Below, one piece after another: positions 24,106-36,779 of a DNA stretch of 64,000 nt. The stretch is from Oasisia sp. SBJ-2009. Its lineage: Eukaryota; Annelida; Polychaeta; Sabellida; Siboglinidae. Under the pieces are notes generated by a model. It was given only the letters and a program-made list of their open reading frames with translations. It was not told where the DNA came from and made no database searches. Position 1 is the first letter of the stretch, and each line of letters opens with the position of its first letter. The stretch is from the NCBI GenBank assembly GCA_964017155.1, contig OZ024867.1:29954312-30018311 (forward strand). The letters run 5' to 3'. Position numbers and translations under genes: made by a program.

Positions 24106-27100
24106 ATGTCACTCGACTCAGCGGCCATGCGCCTTCGATCGGTAGTCATACGTTTCATATTATTCGTCGTCTGCGTCAAGGCAACATGTTGGATGTTAGA
24201 AAGAATTGACAGATTCGTTCTTTTCCGACGTGAGGCTGAATGTCCAGATCTTCACTTCGCCCGTGAAGCGCTGCCGTTGACGGCTTTAGCCAGTTACGCT
24301 GGATCAGGTAATACCTGGGTTCGACATCTCATTCAACAAGCCACAGGCAAGTGACGTTGTCAGACCAACGATAGTTTTGCAGACGCGACTATGCAATTGA
24401 CATTTCCAGGTTGCTTAGTCAAAAATGGCTGCCCGAACACATGTTTTTGTCGTACATTTTGTTGAAATTATCTTTAAAATATCTTTATGATAAAAATATA
24501 AATGAAAATATTGAATGTATGCAGTAATGTTTGTTCTAGATTGTCATGTCGCAGTAATGATGTAATTCACACATTTTACCTTTATCCATACTTTATCGCC
24601 AAAGGCCAAACTTAACCGACGCTACGCGAATAATTGGGTTCCACAAATCCACGTTAGTCACTAGAGGCACTGATACGCAACTAGACCCTAGGTGCGTATC
24701 AGTGCCTCTACCGACAACGTGGATTTGTTTGCATGTTTTGTGGAACGATTGCTTAGATCATCCTTTTCGTATATATGAAGGGTAAGCTATTGACTGTGCA
24801 GGCGTAGCCAGCGGTACATTGTATGTGTGGGCATGTCATGACATGTGACATTGTATGCTCAATAGACAGCACCGCCAAAACAACGCCATCTTTGCACTGA
24901 ATTCGATCGCACGTCCCGCGACGTTTCATCGACTGTAAATGTACCTTAATGTTGACATTATGCTTTCATATTAACGGAAGTATTATACGATATCAATATT
25001 TAACTATGCGTGAAGACGTAGCAGTCTCGTGTGATGCATACGGCAAGTTGTGGATGATTTTAAACATCCTTTCCGGTATCGAGCCAGCACACCTGTCGTC
25101 TGGCCACCAGTCCACGTTCCATCGGCTGTAAATGTACATTAATGTACATATCATGCCTTCACATTGACAGAGATGTCAGAGTGTATCCATATTTAGCTAT
25201 GTGTGAGGCTTCGGATTCATGCGAGTTCAACAGCTGATTGTAGGATGATTTAAACCAGCGTTCCGCAATATTTTACGCAAAGCCGTGCCGCATTTTACAC
25301 ACGTCAAGAATACGATACAGACGGCACAAAGATCCTATTTGTGACAGAGCGTCCTCTATCCGATTAGTTATTGTGGTACCACATTGTCATTGTTATGTTA
25401 GTCAACCACGACATACAATGCATTGCTGTCAAATCACCACCAGTATATTCTGTGTTTTGAAACAATAGCCTGTGGATGTCTAGGCGTGATATCCGTTGCA
25501 CAGGGCGAACGCCATGTATATTATTAAAATTTTCAATTTTGTCGGTGTTAAATTGTGCATGTGACGCAGCTTGAACAGAACTATCGTGAATTTAGACTTT
25601 CTCCAAAATTCGTTCGGGGTTGGAGAATTAACGAACCGCAATATTAAAACAAATTCAATACATCGTGTTTTTCTATATCACTCTTAAGATACTTATGCCA
25701 TCTGTAATGTTGGATGGCGGAAACATTCATCGTATTTTTCAAATTTTCTAATTTCGCTTAACACGTGCATGTGACCAGTGTAACGCAACGAGTACATATA
25801 TCAACGGCTACCCTATCAACGACAACATTATCAGCAACAATAACACCAATAGCAACTTTGGCAGTAGCAACAGTAGCAGCAATATAAGCAGAAGTAGCAG
25901 CTTTAGCTGAACCAACAATAGCAGCAGTAGTACCAAAGTAGTAATGTCAACAGCAGCCGCAACATCAGTAGAAGCAGTATCAGCAGTAGCTGTACCAAGA
26001 GTAGCAGCAACAGCAGCAGTATATCCTGGAAAAATAGTATTGGTACTCCCATGAGATTTCCTGAATGGTTCTTGTCTTCCAGGGTTGTACACTGGCGCCG
26101 TCTACCGGGATCCTGCTCTGCAGAAAAACGGTTTTCCGGGAGAGGGTTTGCTTGACGGAGCCGTGGTCGTCATCAAGACCCACAAGCTTGCTACTGAGCC
26201 ACATAACCCCAGCTACGCACGCGCCATCCTCATCATTCGCTCTCCATTCGACGCCATTGTCTCAGAGATCAACAGACTGAATAGTGCCGGACATTCTCAC
26301 ATAGGAACTGCCTCTAAGGCGGCCTATCAAACAGGTAGGTAGGCTGGACACTATTATATTGGAACTGTCTCTATGGAGGCCTAATAGAGGGGTCGGTAGG
26401 CAGACACTCTCACACAGGAAATGACTTTCTCTGGACCTAACAGACAGGTAGATAGGCCTGACACTTGACTCGTTCGTTCGTTCGTTCGTTCGTTCGTTCG
26501 TCCGTCCGTCCGTCCGCCCGTCCGCCCGCCCGCCCGCCCGCCCGCCCGCCCGCCCGCCCGCCCGTCCGGCCGTCCGTCCGCCCGCCCGCCCGCCCGCCCG
26601 CCCGCCCGCCCGCCCGCCCGCCCGCCCGCCCGCCCGCCCGCCCGCCCGCCCGCCCGCCCGCCCGCCCGCCCGCTCGCTCGGTCGCTGTCTCGTTCGGTCG
26701 CTCGCTCGTTCGCTCTTTCGCTCGCTCGCTCGCTCGCTCGCTCGCTCGTTCGCTCGTTCGTTCGCTCGTTTGCCCGTTTGCTCGTTCGGTCGTTTCGTTC
26801 GTTCTAACTGATGCGCTGCGTATCACGTATAAAACTTACCTTCGCATGCAACTGTGATTATCTTTGTAATAATTCGTATGATAGATACCATTGTTACTTT
26901 ATATTACATTTAAAGACAATCAGTATTGCAGCCAAAGCCTATTTGTAATATCATGAGCTATATGAATGCCTGCGTAAGTTGCAATTTGAACATATGTTAT
27001 AATTTGGGGCCTATATCGATTTAAATGTTGTGCTGGCGGCATGGTCTCGTTAAGTATCGTTAACATCGCACCGGAAACATGAATTACTTGCGTGCCCTAT

Positions 27101-27681
27101 TTCCACGAATACTTCTCGTGCGGCAACATGATATGCGAAGCGACTGTGTAATTAGTCCATCCTTTCTTGTTGAATTTGGGAAATTTACACATTCGTTTCT
27201 TCATAGAGATAACACATTTTTTACTAAGAGTGGATGTCATTAACTCTGACTGTCTCGTTTGATTTCAGACAAATGGAAGTCATTTGCAAAACGAAACATC
27301 CACCAGTGGCACGTAATGAATCTGTCATGGCTGCGAGATTTTACGGGACCCGTGTACGTGATCATCTACGAAGACCTCCAGCGAGATTTGGGACGAGAGG
27401 TTGAAGGTATCGCGAGATTTCTTCATGTTACTCCAACGTTCGTGGACTGCGCTGTGCAGAACGCCCAGGGAGAATACTGTCGAAAAAAAAAGAAACCAGT
27501 GGATTATCACGAACTCTACAGCGAAGAACTAATGGCTGTTGCAAAGAGTAACGTACTCGATGTGGATCGTGCATTGCGCTCATCTAGTCACGTGACGATG
27601 TCAGGTGGCCTCGCGTCACATTATAACCTAACAGAAAAGTATCAATCTACTTTCGTAAAGTTTTCGCCAAATTCGGATTAG
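24106..27681 (+). CDS. WSCD-like sulfotransferase, three exons
   Basis: Exons 24106-24346, 26083-26334 and 27269-27681 join in frame to 906 nt (301 residues). It is a predicted type II Golgi enzyme that moves sulfate from PAPS to a glycan or similar acceptor. A hydrophobic signal anchor (about residues 10-28) precedes the sulfotransferase domain. The 5'-phosphosulfate loop reads ASYAGSGNTWVR (exon 1) and the 3'-phosphate site reads IIRSPFDAIVSE (exon 2). Exon 2 also has GFPGEG and exon 3 has VIIYEDLQRDL, all typical of WSCD/animal sulfotransferases. No WSC domain is present in the visible exons. Upstream in-frame ATGs at 23968 and 24037 are possible starts; 24106 is chosen because it sits just before the anchor. 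Intron 1 is GC-AG (AG|GCAAGT at 24347); intron 2 is GT-AG. Substrate unknown. Confidence 0.85.
24638..24746. mobile_element. hairpin (MITE-like) element in intron 1
   Basis: The inner stem is exact: 24663-24679 (AGAGGCACTGATACGCA) pairs with 24693-24709 around a 13-bp loop. The outer stem AAATCCACGTT (about 24645-24655) pairs with AACGTGGATTT (24716-24726), and GTTCCACA (24638-24645) pairs with TGTGGAAC (24739-24746). The sequence can fold into one long hairpin with small asymmetric bulges. This may be a small MITE; no target-site duplication can be assigned. Confidence 0.65.
24917..25270. repeat. diverged tandem duplication, ~193-bp period, in intron 1
   Basis: The phrase CATCG.CTGTAAATGTAC.TTAATGT begins near 24928 and again near 25121. 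The copies then stay alignable through TAT.TTA.CTATG.GTGA.G and GATGATTT.AAAC. They differ at perhaps a fifth of positions. Confidence 0.7.
25815..26030. repeat. imperfect CAG/CAA/TAG trinucleotide repeat
   Basis: Alternating AGCAGCAG, AACAGTAG and similar triplets, much eroded. Leu-rich reverse frames are artefacts. It lies just before exon 2. Confidence 0.8.
26290..26459. repeat. triplicated exon 2 end with its splice donor
   Basis: Three tandem copies of ~57 bp begin at 26290, 26347 and 26403. Each starts GACA.T.T.A.A and contains GGAA.TG.CT.T. and a TAG-rich end. Copy 1 spans the last ~45 bases of exon 2 plus the donor. Copy 3 keeps a plausible donor (ACAG|GTAGAT at 26448); copy 2 has lost it (GGTCGGTAG). 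Use of the third donor would add 113 nt and shift the frame. Confidence 0.75.
26468..26805. repeat. (CGTT)n/(CCGC)n/(GCTC)n tetranucleotide array in intron 2
   Basis: TTCG units (26468-26500), CCGT/CCGC units (26501-26672), then GCTC/GTTC units to 26805. It is extremely CpG-rich compared with its surroundings and zoned like the satellites at 13.9-15.8 kb. Confidence 0.95.
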
Positions 27682-27726
27682 CTGCATAATGTAAGTGCAG
27701 GTTAAATGTACAAAATAGGACGTTCT

Positions 27727-27732
27727 AATAAA
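27727..27732 (+). terminator. AATAAA polyadenylation signal of the sulfotransferase gene
   Basis: Canonical hexamer 46 bases after the stop codon. Implies a short 3' UTR. Confidence 0.6.
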
Positions 27733-27759
27733 ATGTCAGCCATCGCTTAAGACTGTGTA

Positions 27760-28308
27760 ACACTGTAACCTACACAACGGGGTATTTTGGCACTAGTCGA
27801 GCTACATAGGAGGATACTTTGGACCTCCAGAGTCGTCCGACGTGTGAGGCTGTCAACGCTCTCCAGTTGGGTCGGTCGGCAGTCGGCAGTCGGCAGTCGG
27901 CAGTCGGCAGCCGGCAGCCGGCAGCCAGCAGCCAGCTGTTTACTCGATGGACGTGGCGCTGGATGGTCTGGTGTCAGTCGTTGCTTCTCCGCCTTCTTCC
28001 TTCTTGCGTTGATGACAACAACTGGTGGCAACCCTTGAGGGGAGAAGCCGTGGACCATGTGAGAGCTACTGAAGGTGCCGCTTGCAACTCACACTACTGG
28101 CAGGAGTCTCCTTCGAGCGATGGCGGACTTCCTAGTTGGTAAAGCTCCATTTGGTATTCACAATCTTCATATTCATATTGAGTCTAATTGGATAATCGGG
28201 GGGTGGGGGTGTGGGTATATAAGTCATATGATACCCATGTAACTGATTGTACGCATGTAATTTGGAAGATATATGATTATGAATGTCTTGCTGTTAACTA
28301 TTGATTAC

Positions 28309-28310
<2 letters not shown>
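27760..28310. other. intergenic DNA with a 7-bp minisatellite
   Basis: At about 27878-27935 the unit CGGCAGT/CGGCAGC is repeated about eight times. Open frames across this CpG-rich stretch show no domain that I recognise. A G-rich run (GGGGGGTGGGGGTGTGGG) lies at about 28198-28215. Confidence 0.5.

Positions 28311-28357
<47 letters not shown>
28310..28357. repeat. (TA)n microsatellite
   Basis: About 23 TA units. Confidence 0.95.
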
Positions 28358-28360
<3 letters not shown>

Positions 28361-28912
28361 TATACTCTAGAGTAGCAAGTCTACATGGATCGTATAATTC
28401 CAGTTTCTCACACACTATTCATACCATTTTGACAAATGATTCAAGACCGAATCAGATATCGAGTGTCATTGCTACAACAAACCGTCGCACCTTCACAGCC
28501 ATGACTCCTTTTCTCTAATCTTCTTCGGATGCACTTTTATTCAATTACGCATTTTGTAAGTTTCACGTTTCAACTGCTCGACGTATAATCAACACACAAT
28601 CAATACCGCACCACGATTTCCCGAAAGAATAATTTCTATCTAAAATTGGCGCTTCTGCAACAATTTCATCGACTGCTGCTACAATAATTATTGTTAATTT
28701 CCTAGTAGCAATCGCCAGCATTTGTTGCTAAGCAACGTTGAAGGTTTAATTATCACCACTTTATGCAGACGTCGCAATGTTCCTCTCATTACAACGAAAC
28801 ATCAGCAAGCGGAAATGACGTCTTGTCTGCTTAGCAGTCATGCGAAGAAACTAATTACACTTCCACCATGAATAAAAAGTGTTAAATACTGCCTCATTCA
28901 CAGTCCATTGTC
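28358..28912. other. no gene seen
   Basis: Unique-looking sequence up to the palindrome. Confidence 0.45.
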
Positions 28913-29782
28913 AATGGACCTTGTGCACTATGACGTCATTATCTGGGGAAGCCCTTCCGGCGCAATGCATTGTGCATTTTGTACTCGTCAAAAGTTTGTT
29001 GTGCCGCCATTATCCCATGTTAAAAGGCCTGTGTTTTTCGGGTGTCTCGCAAGATCTGGCAATATCACAAACTGGCTACCTAACAAGAAAATGTAGTGAA
29101 AAAGACTTCACTGCATATAATCAAAGTGTGTGAATCCGTCATCAAAGAGCGCCGCAACTTATTATATTACTGGTTATGCCATACTATTTGACAGCAAGAT
29201 TCTCGTTGAAGTCAACTTGTGAAGTCACGCGTCTGCCGCCAGGTTTGACAGCGCCTTCATCTTCGACTTTTTTGTGCAGCTGCATTTTCCATATGTCTTA
29301 GTTGTTATAATTATATGATTAACTTGATGTGTAGAACCTTATTGTATAGAAATGTATCGCTTGAGGCAATTTTCTAAAGCATAATTGTAGTATTATGTTC
29401 CAAAACTTAGACTAAGCCTAGCTAAACAAAACTCAAAAGGCCCACAATCGTAATCATGGCGTAAAGCCGACAGCTTCAAAAATAAAATCAAGATATGATG
29501 ATAAATATGGCCCATGTGAAATTATCTGTGTAGATATATTTTTTATGAATTACTGAATCAAGGTATTGCTTAGTATAATATTGATTTCACTGTTATGTAG
29601 CATCATAATGACACAACTAGGAAATCTTCTGCCAGGTCAAAAATCCGTGTCATTTAAGATTATTCAAGGGCAGATAACACGCACGGTATTTTTGACATAG
29701 TTATAGGCGTTTCGAGATTTAGAATTTGTCATTTTAATATCAGGTATTGTAGGTACTGTTTGGTTTATGAATTTTGATAATT

Positions 29783-29848
<66 letters not shown>

Positions 29849-30132
29849 TAGCACTGACCCCACTGTAAATTGAACAAAATAAAAAAAAAAGATAAATATT
29901 TTAGGTATCTGTCCACATCTTGAGTCTTGACAGAATGTCATCACTGGGAAAACAATTGACAGTTTGGTACAAAGATAATTGAGGAATATGTAAATGGTCA
30001 TGCCAGAATTTTGTTAGCAAAAGTAAAACTATGTAAACATTTCAGGTATGTGTGCACATTTTTACAGAATATCATCACTGGGAGAGATGGACAGTTTAGT
30101 TAAAAAGATGTAAAAGGTGTGAAATTGGAAAT

Positions 30133-31010
30133 GCCAAATGTGGAGGATAATCTTCCGGACGACCTGCATAGGTGGCTACGCACACGTGGGTTGTCTGCCT
30201 CAATGTCTGAATCAAAAGCATGTCTCGTGAAAAGGTAACTAAGGAAAATATCTTGTAAAGCAGTACTGTTCTATGTCTGTCAGTGTGTTTGTGGAGCCAT
30301 ATCACCAATAATTTTGCTTATAGGGGGTTTCAAATGGGAGATTGTAGTCATTACACTTACAACGCTTCATATTCACCTTTTTATGCAATTAATCCTCTCA
30401 CAATTTTATTCAGGGCTGTATTCTAATCAATACAGTGAGTCAGTGACTCTAACCTTTTCTGTTGCAGTTACTTACGCTTACAATACTTTTGCATACATTA
30501 TACCAATAAGTTTACAAATGCATTATGTTAATATGACTTTAGCTGTATGCATATTTCAGAGTGAAATGTCTCATGACCAGTAGCTTTTCTAAATACATCG
30601 TTGATCCGGACTTTGGCTTATGACATTGTGCAAAGTTATGTGGATGACAGAATACGTAAGGTCACTTCTCCGGCATTTTACAACTGGACAGACACTATTT
30701 CAGATATCAGCAGATATTTAGCTGTACACACATGTATGAATATCTGATGAAGAGAGAAGTGATTGTTTTATCATCAGATGGAGTCATTATCGATAATGTC
30801 ATGTTGCCAGTGGCAGAAAAACCACTGCAGAGTGTCTTTGTGTGGCAGGGCGTGGAGGCAAATGCAACCATGTAGGTGCAATCTTGTTTGCCCTAGTCGA
30901 GTTCTGAGAATATGAGATGAAGAATAGCTGCACAGGACAACCTCAACAATGGCATCTGCCCTCTAGAATAAGCAAAAAGAGGACAAAGCCCCAGATCACT
31001 GGTGAGACAA
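30133..31010 (+). pseudogene. SWIM-domain accessory gene of an ISL2EU-type transposon (left arm), broken
   Basis: Exon A (30133-30233) reads MPNVEDNLPDDLHRWLRTRG, then further SAP-like residues, ending at a good donor AAAAG|GTAACT. Exon B (about 30630-31009) translates to HMYEYLMKREVIVLSSDGV, then (with frame changes) the zinc finger CLCVAGRGGKCNH plus VGAILFALVEF. A TGA stop follows, then SCTGQPQQWHLP and a donor at ACTG|GTGAG. CxC-x7-CxH is the SWIM zinc finger. The CTxxxxxWHxP phrase after it is typical of the YqaJ-linked proteins of ISL2EU transposons, so it is related in kind to the gene at 60885-63271. Stops and frameshifts show it is dead. Confidence 0.6.
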
Positions 31011-31399
31011 TGTGAAAGTATACTATCCATGATAACTATACTGGTCATGGTTTTTCTAAGTTTCTAAGATACTGAATGAAAATATACTACAAGGATTAAT
31101 GAATATATTTATTTGATTTCAATAACTACTTCAGAGGAGAGAGATGTTAAGACACATGTGTATGGTCGAGGTGAGCATTCGAGGATACCTCTAGATGGAT
31201 ACAGCAACTACAAGACCCTGTCATCGACACTGCTGCATTACTTCTCAGTGAATTGCCAAATGACACATTAAAATTAATTGACTTTTAAGAATTAAGTCTA
31301 GAGTAATTTATAAAGGTATTTAAATACAAATACGATAAATTCCTAAATTTGACAATTACTGACATATATATATATATATATACATACAATTACATATAC

Positions 31400-32200
31400 T
31401 TAGAAAAACCATGATCAGTATAGTTTTTATGGATAGTATACTTTCACATTGTCTCACCAATGATCTGGGGCTTTATCGCCCTGCCACACAAAGACACTCT
31501 GCAGTGGTTTTTCTGCCACTGGCAACATGGCATTATCGATAATGACTCCATCTGCTGATAAAACAATCACTTCTCTCTTCATCAGATATTCATACATGTG
31601 TGTACAGTTACATTTCTGCGGGATATCTGAAATAGTGTTTGTTCAGTTGTAAAATGCCGGAGAAGTGACCTTACGTATTCTGTCATCCACATAACTTTGC
31701 ACAATGTCATAAGCCAAAGTCCGGATCAACGATGTATTTAGAAAGGCTATTGCTCATGAGACATTTCACTCTGAAACATGCATACAGCTAACGTCACATT
31801 AACATAATGCATTTGTAAACTTATAGGTATAATGTATGCAAAAGTATTGTAAGCGTAAGTAACTGCAACAGAAAAGGTTAGAGTCACTGACTCACAGTAT
31901 TGATTAGTATACAGCCCTGATTAAATTGTGGGAGGATTAATTGCATAAAAAGGTGAATATGAAGCGTTGTAAGTTAAATGACTACAAACTCCCATTTGAA
32001 ACCCCATATAAGCAAAATTATTGATGATATGGCTCCACAAACACTGTCAGACAGAGAACAGTACTGCTTTACAAGATATTTTCCTTAGTTACCTTTTCAC
32101 GAGACATGCTTTTGATTCAGACACCGAGGCAGACAACCCACGTGTGCGTAGCCACCTATGCAGGTCGTCCAGAAGATTATCCTCCACATTTGGCATTTCC
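31400..32200 (-). pseudogene. SWIM-type accessory gene fragment (right arm), SWIM finger deleted
   Basis: The inverted counterpart of the left-arm pseudogene. The SAP-like exon is intact at about 32096-32196 (minus), with its donor. The later exon lacks the codons of the zinc finger and jumps to the AAAGCCCCAGATCA sequence before the donor. Confidence 0.6.
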
Positions 32201-32462
32201 AATTTCGCACCTTTTACATCTTTTTAACTAAACTGTCCATCTCTCCCAGTGATGATATTCTGTAAAAATGTGGTAGAACACACATACCTGAAATGTTTAC
32301 ATAGTTTTACTTTTGCTAACAAAATTCTGGCATGACCATTTACATATTCCTCAGTTATCTTTGTACCAAACTGTCAATTGTTTTCCCAGTGATGACATTC
32401 TGTCAAGATGTGGACAGATACCTGAAATATTTATCAATTTTTTTATTTTGCTCAATTTACAC

Positions 32463-32510
<48 letters not shown>

Positions 32511-33383
32511 TATCATAAACCAAACAGTACCTACAATACAAGATATTAAAATGACAAATTCTAAATCTCGAAATGCCTATGACTACCCCAGGGTATGTCA
32601 AATATACCGTGCGTGTTACCTGCCCTTGAATAATCTTAAATGACACGGATTTTTGACCTGGCAGAAGATTTCATAGTTGTGTCATTATGATGCTACATAA
32701 CAGTGAATTCAATATTATACTAAGCAACACCTTGATTCAATAATGCATAAGAAATAAATCTACACAGATAATTTCACATGGGCCATATTTATCATCATAT
32801 CTTGATTTTATTTTTGAAGCTGTCCGCTTTAGTCTTTACGCCATGATTACGATTGTGGGCCTTTTGAGTTTTGTTTAGCTATAGGCTTAGCCTAAGGCTA
32901 AGCTTTGGAACATAATACTACAATTATACTTTAGAAAATTGCCTCAAGCGATACATTTCTATACAAAAAGGTTCTACACATCAAGTTAATCATATAATTA
33001 TAACAACTAAGACATGGCAAACGCAGCTGCACAAAAAAGTCGAAGATGAAGGCGCTGTCAAACCTGGCGGCAGACGCGTGACTTCACAAGTTGACTTCAA
33101 CGAGAATCTTGCTGTCAAATAGTATGGCATAACCAGTAATATAATAAGTTGCGGCGCTCTTTGATGACGGATTCACACACTTTGAATATATGCCGTGAAG
33201 TCTTTTTCACTACATTTTCTTGTTAGGTAGCCAGTTTAAGATATAGCCAGATCTTGCGAGACACCCGAAAAACACAGGCCTTTTAACATGGGATAATGGC
33301 GGCACAACAACATTTTGATGAGTACAAAATATCCACAATGCATTGCGGAGGGAAATCCCTCGCTACAGTGCACAAGGTCCATT

Positions 33384-33513
33384 AAAACACTCAAGCTAAG
33401 GTTGTCTTATTATAATATCATGTACGGGGCGTAAAATTTGACGAATATGTGAAGACGTGCGTTTTATAGAAGTAAATCGTTTTTAGGAAGCATTTGACAA
33501 TATGAACATATGC
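33384..33513. other. no gene seen
   Basis: Short unique sequence right of the palindrome. Confidence 0.4.
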
Positions 33514-33658
33514 AAACACACACACGCACGCACGCACGCACTCACGCACGCACGCACGCACGCCTGCCCGCACGCACGCACGCACGCACACCACACATTC
33601 ACACACACACGCACACACGCTCGCACACACGCACGCACACACACACCACACCACATCA
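33514..33658. repeat. (CA)n/(CGCA)n microsatellite
   Basis: CACA and ACGC tetranucleotide runs with interruptions. Confidence 0.93.
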
Positions 33659-33941
33659 TGCCCTATGGGCCAGATAGTGATTTGGAATTATGGTTGATGG
33701 CGTGTAGATTCGGTGGCCAGAAACACATTAGGGCGCACGCAGACAGGCAGACATGCAGTCACGAACATATATGTACTCGTTCAGATATACATACCTATAA
33801 CGGGATATTGTAGCATTTCGACATCTAAAGATACCCTATTTACACACATGAATTAATTACTTAAATGTAATGTAGCATTTATCTTACATTTACCCATATG
33901 TATTACATTGGTTACAATATGACACATGTGCGACATATAAT

Positions 33942-35160
<1,219 letters not shown>

Positions 35161-35279
35161 AACAGATAGACATATAGACAAAACACAAACACACAACACA
35201 AAAACACACGCACATAATATATGCACGCACGCACGTACTCATACAAACACGCACGCAATCACAGCACACATCCAAGTAA

Positions 35280-35416
35280 TATGTATATATATACATATAT
35301 ATATGTATATATATATATATATATATATTTATTTATACATTGTATATATATATATATATATACATGAATACACACATATATACAAATAGACATACAACAT
35401 ACACACACAAGCGCGT

Positions 35417-35478
<62 letters not shown>
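35280..35478. repeat. (TA)n and (CA)n microsatellites
   Basis: Interrupted TA runs to 35362 and an uninterrupted CA run at 35418-35477, about 100 bp 3' of the GPCR 3 stop. Confidence 0.93.
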
Positions 35479-35575
35479 CAACAGCAACATGCTTTGAATG
35501 TTCAAATAAACAATACACCTGTAATGGGATATCCAACTCCTCTCTACACACTGATCGCAATGTGTCTGATCATCG

Positions 35576-36610
35576 TTAACAAGCAGACAGTTTGGTCCGT
35601 GTCTGGCGGTAAAACTGTCGCACGTCTTCCCGGAACATTGCGCTCGCCACGCCGTAGATGAACGGGTTGACGACTGAGTTTAGAAAAAACATCCGCGTTA
35701 CACCCGCCGGTATTGCAACACCAACGGCAAGTAAACCTGTGGGCAACCAACACGCGATAAAGATGACGGTAATCGTGAAGAGCAAACAAACGTTTTTAAG
35801 TTGATTGGCTTTCTTGGTCGTTATCTTTGTTGCTGGTGCATTTCCGGTTAATCCTCGTTCTATAGATGCACTCTGCGCTGGTGTATTTGACGGTCCAGGT
35901 TGAGATTGCTGTTGACTAGCATCTTGTCTTACGAATGGTCCTTTTGTTGATTTCCGTTGTACTGTAGACGCAGTGTTGATAACTCCGATTTTGCTATGAG
36001 ATACTCTGACGGAGTTCACCAACGTAATTGCTATTAGAATGTAGCAGGTCGATAAAACACACATAGTGGAGCAAAGCAGGAATAGTTGTACGACCAAATA
36101 TACCAGTTCAAGCTTCAAGATGACAGAACCATTGGCCACGGTTGTTAGTACGAGTGAAGCTGCGCCAATTGCAATCACAGCAACATTAGCACGTCGTGTT
36201 CCCATGCTGAATGCGAGTGGCCTTCTGACGGCGATAAGGCGTTCGACAGAGACAAAGACAAGGAGATACATGGAGAAGATTATAGACAAGTTGATGACGA
36301 ACATAAATATCTCATGTATCATGAAGGTTATAGGAGCGACCGTTAGAACAATGCCACAAACACAAATCGCCGTGTCTGCTACGGCCAACGCGAAAAGGTA
36401 GACCCTCGTGGATGACGTCATCTTTGTGACGTAGATCAGAATCACGAGGAGGTTGCCTGGGAGACCGACACCGCACAGTATTGGTGTAGCGACGGTAGCG
36501 AGATCAGACAGTTGTGATGCGTTGTTCGTTCCCACATCCGAAATGTCATGGAATTGGTGTTGCAGGCCTGTTGAAGTGTTCAACCAATGTGTTGTTTTTG
36601 ACGAATCCAT
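35576..36610 (-). CDS. class-A (rhodopsin-like) GPCR, paralogue 3
   Basis: Single-exon receptor, 344 residues. TM1 has GLPGN, TM2 LAVAD, TM3 end SVERLIAVRRP, TM5 CYILIA, TM6 CWLP and TM7 NPFIY, with the same FREDVRQFYRQTRTKL tail. It ends after SAC, lacking the final YT of paralogues 1 and 2. Intracellular loop 3 is longer, with a Gln/Ser/Pro-rich insert. The usual TM3 and loop-2 cysteines, TM4 tryptophan and TM5 proline are missing, as in the other two. The last ~98 coding bases are identical to paralogue 1, but the N-terminal five helices are much more diverged. It lies about 23 kb from paralogue 2, on the same strand. Ligand and coupling unknown; plasma-membrane location expected. Confidence 0.88.
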   Translation of the reverse strand: MDSSKTTHWLNTSTGLQHQFHDISDVGTNNASQLSDLATVATPILCGVGLPGNLLVILIYVTKMTSSTRVYLFALAVADTAICVCGIVLTVAPITFMIHEIFMFVINLSIIFSMYLLVFVSVERLIAVRRPLAFSMGTRRANVAVIAIGAASLVLTTVANGSVILKLELVYLVVQLFLLCSTMCVLSTCYILIAITLVNSVRVSHSKIGVINTASTVQRKSTKGPFVRQDASQQQSQPGPSNTPAQSASIERGLTGNAPATKITTKKANQLKNVCLLFTITVIFIACWLPTGLLAVGVAIPAGVTRMFFLNSVVNPFIYGVASAMFREDVRQFYRQTRTKLSAC

Positions 36611-36779
36611 ATTGCGGTTTACTAATGGTCAACTGACGATCGCTTAGACGACGGCTTTCTTGTTCCTAGTTACGCGACAATTTCACTAAACCATATTCGC
36701 ACAAACAACGTGATGGTACACAATCTGTAAACGTCCTCTGATTGTTATCTTGGATTGTTTGATAGTTACCTCAGTGTGG

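Larger units (their letters stand above)
24347..26082 (+). other. intron 1 of the sulfotransferase gene (GC-AG)
   Basis: Donor AG|GCAAGT, acceptor TCTTCCAG. The reading frame requires this junction: exon 1 ends one base into a glycine codon completed by GG in exon 2. The alternative GT at 24351-24352 would put exon 2 out of frame. The intron contains a hairpin element (24638-24746), a diverged tandem duplication (24917-25270) and an imperfect CAR trinucleotide run (about 25815-26030). Confidence 0.8.
28913..33383. repeat. 4.5-kb palindrome built from an ISL2EU-type SWIM gene
   Basis: The left arm 28913-31061 and right arm 31398-33383 are inverted copies at high identity around a 336-bp spacer. 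The outer ends read AATGGACC... and ...GGTCCATT. Both arms carry the same exon (left 30133-30233) and the same later exon region. The right arm lacks about 130 bp covering the SWIM zinc-finger codons. TA arrays sit at matching places (29785-29850 and 32467-32508). The arms differ by small indels and substitutions. This is either an inverted duplication of one element copy or a foldback derivative. No transposase lies inside. Confidence 0.85.

Noticed and set aside
26437..26857. Arg-Pro-Ala and Arg-Ala-Gly repeat frames
   Set aside because: Tetranucleotide array inside intron 2 of the sulfotransferase gene.
27819..28142. 107-codon frame after the sulfotransferase gene
   Set aside because: Overlaps a 7-bp minisatellite, is open on both strands and has no recognisable domain.
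30314..30583. 89-codon hydrophobic plus-strand frame in the palindrome
   Set aside because: Lies between two recognised exons, is broken in the other arm and looks like intron sequence.
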